This document shows, one piece after another, positions 31,128-34,011 of a stretch of 34,011 nt of DNA. This stretch comes from an uncultured Bacilli bacterium (GTDB lineage: Bacteria; Bacillota_I; Bacilli_A; RF39; UBA660), in the NCBI GenBank assembly GCA_944332265.1, contig CALVJQ010000018.1, forward strand, positions 1-34,011, written 5' to 3'. The notes under the pieces are model-generated. The model made no database searches and was not told where the DNA came from. It was given only the letters and a program-made list of their open reading frames with translations. The stretch's first letter is position 1. Every line of letters begins with the position of its first letter. A program made the translations under genes and the position numbers.

Positions 31128-33641
31128 ATGGTTGTGGATAGATTAGAAAATAATAATATAGTAAAAGAAGTTAGAGATTCATTTTTAGATTATTCGATGA
31201 GTGTTATTGTATCTAGAGCTTTGCCAGATTTACGTGATGGTTTAAAACCTGTTCACAGAAGAATATTATATTCAATGTATGAATCTGGTTATACTCCAGA
31301 TAAACCACATAAAAAGAGTGCAAGAATTGTTGGAGATGTAATGGGTAAATATCATCCACATGGAGATTCTTCAATTTATGAAGCAATGGTTAGAATGGCT
31401 CAAGATTTTTCTTATAGATATATGTTGGTTGATGGTCATGGTAACTTTGGTAATATAGAAGGGTATGGAGCAGCAGCAATGCGTTATACTGAATCTAGAT
31501 TATCTAAAATATCTTTAGAATTACTTAGAGATATTAACAAAGATACTGTTGATATGGTTCCTAATTTTGATGATTCTGAAAAAGAACCAGCTATTTTACC
31601 TTCTAGATTTCCTAATATTTTAGTTAATGGCACTATGGGAATAGCTGTAGGTATGGCTACTAATATTCCTCCACATAATTTGTGTGAAGTTATTGATGGA
31701 TGTATTGCTTATATTGATAATCCAGATATTACTTTAGAAGAATTAATGATGATTGTAAAGGGACCTGATTTTCCTACTGGAGGTATTATTTTAGGAAATT
31801 CTGGTATTAAAAAGGCTTATGAAACTGGTCGTGGTTCAATTACGATTAGGAGTAAAGCTACTATAGAGGAAAAGAATGGTAGACATTATATAGTTGTTGA
31901 TGAAGTTCCATATGGAGTTAATACTTTAGATTTAAAAAATAAAGTAGCTGATTTAGTTCATAATAAAGTAATAGATGGAATTACTGATTATCATACAGAT
32001 TTAAAAAATGGTATTAAAATAACTATTACTTTGAAAAAGGATGCTAATCCTCAAGTGATTTTAAATCAACTTTATAAACATACAGATTTTCAAACTAATT
32101 TTGGTATTATATTTTTGATGTTGGATCAAGGTGTGCCAAAAACTTTAGGATTAAAAGATATAATAATTAAGTATGTAGATTATCAAAAAGAAATTATTAT
32201 AAGACGTACTAAATTTAATCTTGATAAAGCAGAAAAGAGAGCTCATATTTTAGAAGGATTAAAAATTGCTTTAGATAATATTGATGAAGTTGTTAAGTTA
32301 ATTAGAGCTTCTAAGAGTGATACTGAGGCTCAAGAAGGATTAATGAATCGTTTTGGATTGACTGAGATTCAATCTCAAGCAATTTTGGAAATGAGATTAA
32401 GAAGATTAACTGGTTTAGAAAGAGATAAGATTGAGGCTGAGTTAGCTGATTTATTGAAGGAAATTGATGAATTGAGATCTATTTTGGCTAGTGAGGAGAA
32501 GGTTCTTAATATTATTAAGGAAGAAATGACAGAAATTAAGAATAAATTTGGTGATGAGAGAAGAACTAAGATTGATATGACAGCTATTGATTATATTGAA
32601 GATGAATCTTTAATACCAAATGAAGATGTTATTGTTGCTTTAACTAATAAGGGATATATTAAGAGAACTACTTCTGATACTTTTAAAGCTCAAAATAGAG
32701 GTGGAGTAGGTATTAAAGGTATGGCAACAAATGAAGAGGATTTTGTTGAGCATTTAATTAATATTGAAACGCATGATGATGTTTTGTTCTTTACTAATAA
32801 GGGTAAAGTATATCGTTTGAAAGGTTATGAAATCCCTGAATTTAGTAGGCAATCTAAGGGTATTCCAATTGTTAATTTGTTGCAGATTGAAAAAGATGAG
32901 TTGATTAATTCTGTTATTAAGATAAGACGTGATGATGTTGATAGTGAAAATGATAATTTATTATTTGTTACTAAGTCTGGTCTTGTTAAGAGAACTTCAA
33001 TTACGGAATTTAGTAATATTCGTCAAAGTGGTAAAATTTGTATTACTTTGAAGGATAATGATGAATTAATTGCTGTTAGAAAGACGACTGGTAATAATTT
33101 TGTATTGTTATGTTCTAGTAATGGTCGTATGGTTAAATTTAATGAGAAAGACGTCCGTATAATGGGAAGAACTGCTTCAGGTGTAAAAGGTATTGAATTG
33201 GATGAATCGTCTTGTATTGGGGCTGAAATCACTTCAGATGATGATGTTGTTTTAATTGTTACTAAAAAAGGTTACGGAAAACAAACAAATGTTCGTGAAT
33301 TTAGAGAGACTAAACGTGGAAGTAAAGGTGTTAAGGCTCTTAATGTAACTGATAAGAATGGTGATATCGCTGCATTTAAGATTACTAGGGAGAATGCTGA
33401 TATTGTTATTATTACTGATGCTGGTATGGTTATGAGAATGCCTTTGGATCAAATTTCAGTATTAGGCCGTGTAACTCAAGGTGTAAGATTGATTAATTTG
33501 AAAGATAATCATTCTGTTGCTACCATTAGTTTAGTGGATCAAGAGAAGGACGAATCAAGTTCTCCAGACGAGGTTATCAACAGTGAATCTTCAGAAGTAG
33601 TGGAAAATAATGAAAATTTAGTTTTATCTGATAATGATTAA
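31128..33641 (+). CDS. gyrA: DNA gyrase subunit A
   Basis: GyrA cuts and rejoins DNA. The 837-residue product has the catalytic Tyr120 ([10 protein letters not shown]) and a wild-type-looking quinolone pocket (GDSSIYE with Ser81 and Glu85), predicting quinolone sensitivity. The helical gate follows, then the C-terminal beta-pinwheel, whose first blade carries a degenerate GyrA-box (QNRGGVG) that supports gyrase rather than ParC. A non-conserved acidic tail ends it. The start is not certain: AGGAGGTGA (31119-31127) abuts the ATG at 31128, whereas the GTG at 31134 is 9 bases from GGAGG and may be the real start. Confidence 0.98.
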   Translation: MVVDRLENNNIVKEVRDSFLDYSMSVIVSRALPDLRDGLKPVHRRILYSMYESGYTPDKPHKKSARIVGDVMGKYHPHGDSSIYEAMVRMAQDFSYRYMLVDGHGNFGNIEGYGAAAMRYTESRLSKISLELLRDINKDTVDMVPNFDDSEKEPAILPSRFPNILVNGTMGIAVGMATNIPPHNLCEVIDGCIAYIDNPDITLEELMMIVKGPDFPTGGIILGNSGIKKAYETGRGSITIRSKATIEEKNGRHYIVVDEVPYGVNTLDLKNKVADLVHNKVIDGITDYHTDLKNGIKITITLKKDANPQVILNQLYKHTDFQTNFGIIFLMLDQGVPKTLGLKDIIIKYVDYQKEIIIRRTKFNLDKAEKRAHILEGLKIALDNIDEVVKLIRASKSDTEAQEGLMNRFGLTEIQSQAILEMRLRRLTGLERDKIEAELADLLKEIDELRSILASEEKVLNIIKEEMTEIKNKFGDERRTKIDMTAIDYIEDESLIPNEDVIVALTNKGYIKRTTSDTFKAQNRGGVGIKGMATNEEDFVEHLINIETHDDVLFFTNKGKVYRLKGYEIPEFSRQSKGIPIVNLLQIEKDELINSVIKIRRDDVDSENDNLLFVTKSGLVKRTSITEFSNIRQSGKICITLKDNDELIAVRKTTGNNFVLLCSSNGRMVKFNEKDVRIMGRTASGVKGIELDESSCIGAEITSDDDVVLIVTKKGYGKQTNVREFRETKRGSKGVKALNVTDKNGDIAAFKITRENADIVIITDAGMVMRMPLDQISVLGRVTQGVRLINLKDNHSVATISLVDQEKDESSSPDEVINSESSEVVENNENLVLSDND

Positions 33642-33660
33642 TTTTGTTTGAATTTTTTAA

Positions 33661-33676
33661 TGTTTCACGTGGAACA
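33661..33676 (+). promoter_or_regulatory. parS: parS site 1
   Basis: TGTTTCACGTGGAACA is the reverse complement of the B. subtilis consensus parS, TGTTCCACGTGAAACA. It is the loading site for ParB/Spo0J. One base later comes TGTTGATAA (33678-33686), a DnaA-box-like 9-mer. Confidence 0.92.
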
Positions 33677-33777
33677 TTGTTGATAAGTGTGAAAAAAACT
33701 AATATTTTATATTTTAAAAATCTTTATTTTTTAAGATATATTAGGCAAAAATATGAAAAAACGATATTTGTAAATAG

Positions 33778-33824
33778 GAATCGAACTATTAATTGATGAT
33801 ACATTTATTAGTTCGATTCTTTTT
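33778..33824 (+). terminator. Candidate terminator downstream of gyrA
   Basis: GAATCGAACTA (33778-33788) and its exact reverse complement (33809-33819) form an 11-bp stem over a 20-base loop, followed by TTTTT. It lies 137 bases after gyrA, between the two parS sites. The long loop lowers certainty. Confidence 0.55.
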
Positions 33825-33837
33825 ATGTGATATAAAA

Positions 33838-33853
33838 TGTTCCACGTGGAACA
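33838..33853 (+). promoter_or_regulatory. parS: parS site 2
   Basis: TGTTCCACGTGGAACA is a perfect 16-base palindrome and one base from the consensus. As at site 1, TGTTGATAA follows one base later (33855-33863). The two 26-base composites differ at a single position. Confidence 0.92.
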
Positions 33854-33936
33854 TTGTTGATAAAATTTTGTAATTGTAGAATTTGTAATGAAAGTATTGT
33901 ATGAAATTTTTATAAAAAATATTGCGTTAAAAAATA

Positions 33937-34011
<75 letters not shown>

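Noticed and set aside
32000..33641. The second half of gyrA seems richer in G-ending codons than the first half.
   Set aside because: I could not quantify it, and the reading frame and protein are normal; leading-strand bias may suffice. A windowed GC-skew and codon-use plot would settle it.
33805..33822. TAGTTCGATTC resembles the T-arm of a tRNA.
   Set aside because: No acceptor, D or anticodon arms can be drawn around it; it is one arm of the hairpin at 33778-33819.

Overview
The window is the chromosomal replication-origin region of a very AT-rich, low-GC Gram-positive bacterium of the Bacilli type. The RNA polymerase delta subunit, ComK, Noc, long-form HPF and the order rpmH-rnpA-yidC-jag-mnmE-mnmG-rsmG-noc all point to Bacilli. 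SpoIIR, SpoIID and SpoIIQ point to a spore former or the recent descendant of one. TGA is used as a stop (spoIIQ) and TGG for Trp, so the standard bacterial code 11 applies. No tRNA, rRNA, IS element, prophage or CRISPR array is visible.

Layout. From 1 to about 24460 nearly all genes lie on the minus strand, reading away from oriC. In reading order these are rpmH-rnpA-yidC-jag, mnmE-mnmG-rsmG-noc, ywiB-argS-rpoE, prfA-prmC-spoIIR-murA-rpmE, an ATP-grasp gene-rpiB-ywzB-spoIID-spoIIQ-unknown, and hpf-secA. Only two genes on this arm run head-on to the expected fork: a small anchored protein of unknown function (11458-12084) and a class A penicillin-binding protein (14840-16795). To the right, dnaA-dnaN-comK-recF-gyrB-gyrA are on the plus strand. 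The origin is bipartite, with DnaA-box clusters in the rpmH-dnaA gap (24579-24741) and in the dnaA-dnaN gap (26190-26253). Past gyrA are two parS sites and, at the window's end, a (TTTA)n tract.

How the parts work together. One group of genes starts, tracks and untangles replication: DnaA, DnaN, RecF, GyrAB, Noc with a matching Noc-binding palindrome, and parS. A second group supports translation: L34, L31, RF1 and its methylase, ArgRS, MnmEG, RsmG, HPF and RNase P protein. A third covers secretion and the envelope: SecA, YidC, MurA and the PBP. A fourth covers the early engulfment stage of sporulation: SpoIIR, SpoIID and SpoIIQ.

Most unusual points: (i) comK sits where the S4-domain gene yaaA normally sits between dnaN and recF, lacks the C-terminal tail known from B. 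subtilis ComK, and is preceded by three TTCGA motifs spaced exactly 10 bp apart; (ii) both parS sites are followed one base later by the DnaA-box-like 9-mer that recurs in oriC; (iii) Noc carries Noc-type specificity residues and a disordered insert of about 240 residues, but no N-terminal amphipathic extension; (iv) a perfect 28-bp palindrome made of two inverted DnaA-box-like 9-mers lies inside an unknown gene; (v) several genes end inside their own terminator hairpin, with the stop codon in or next to the loop.
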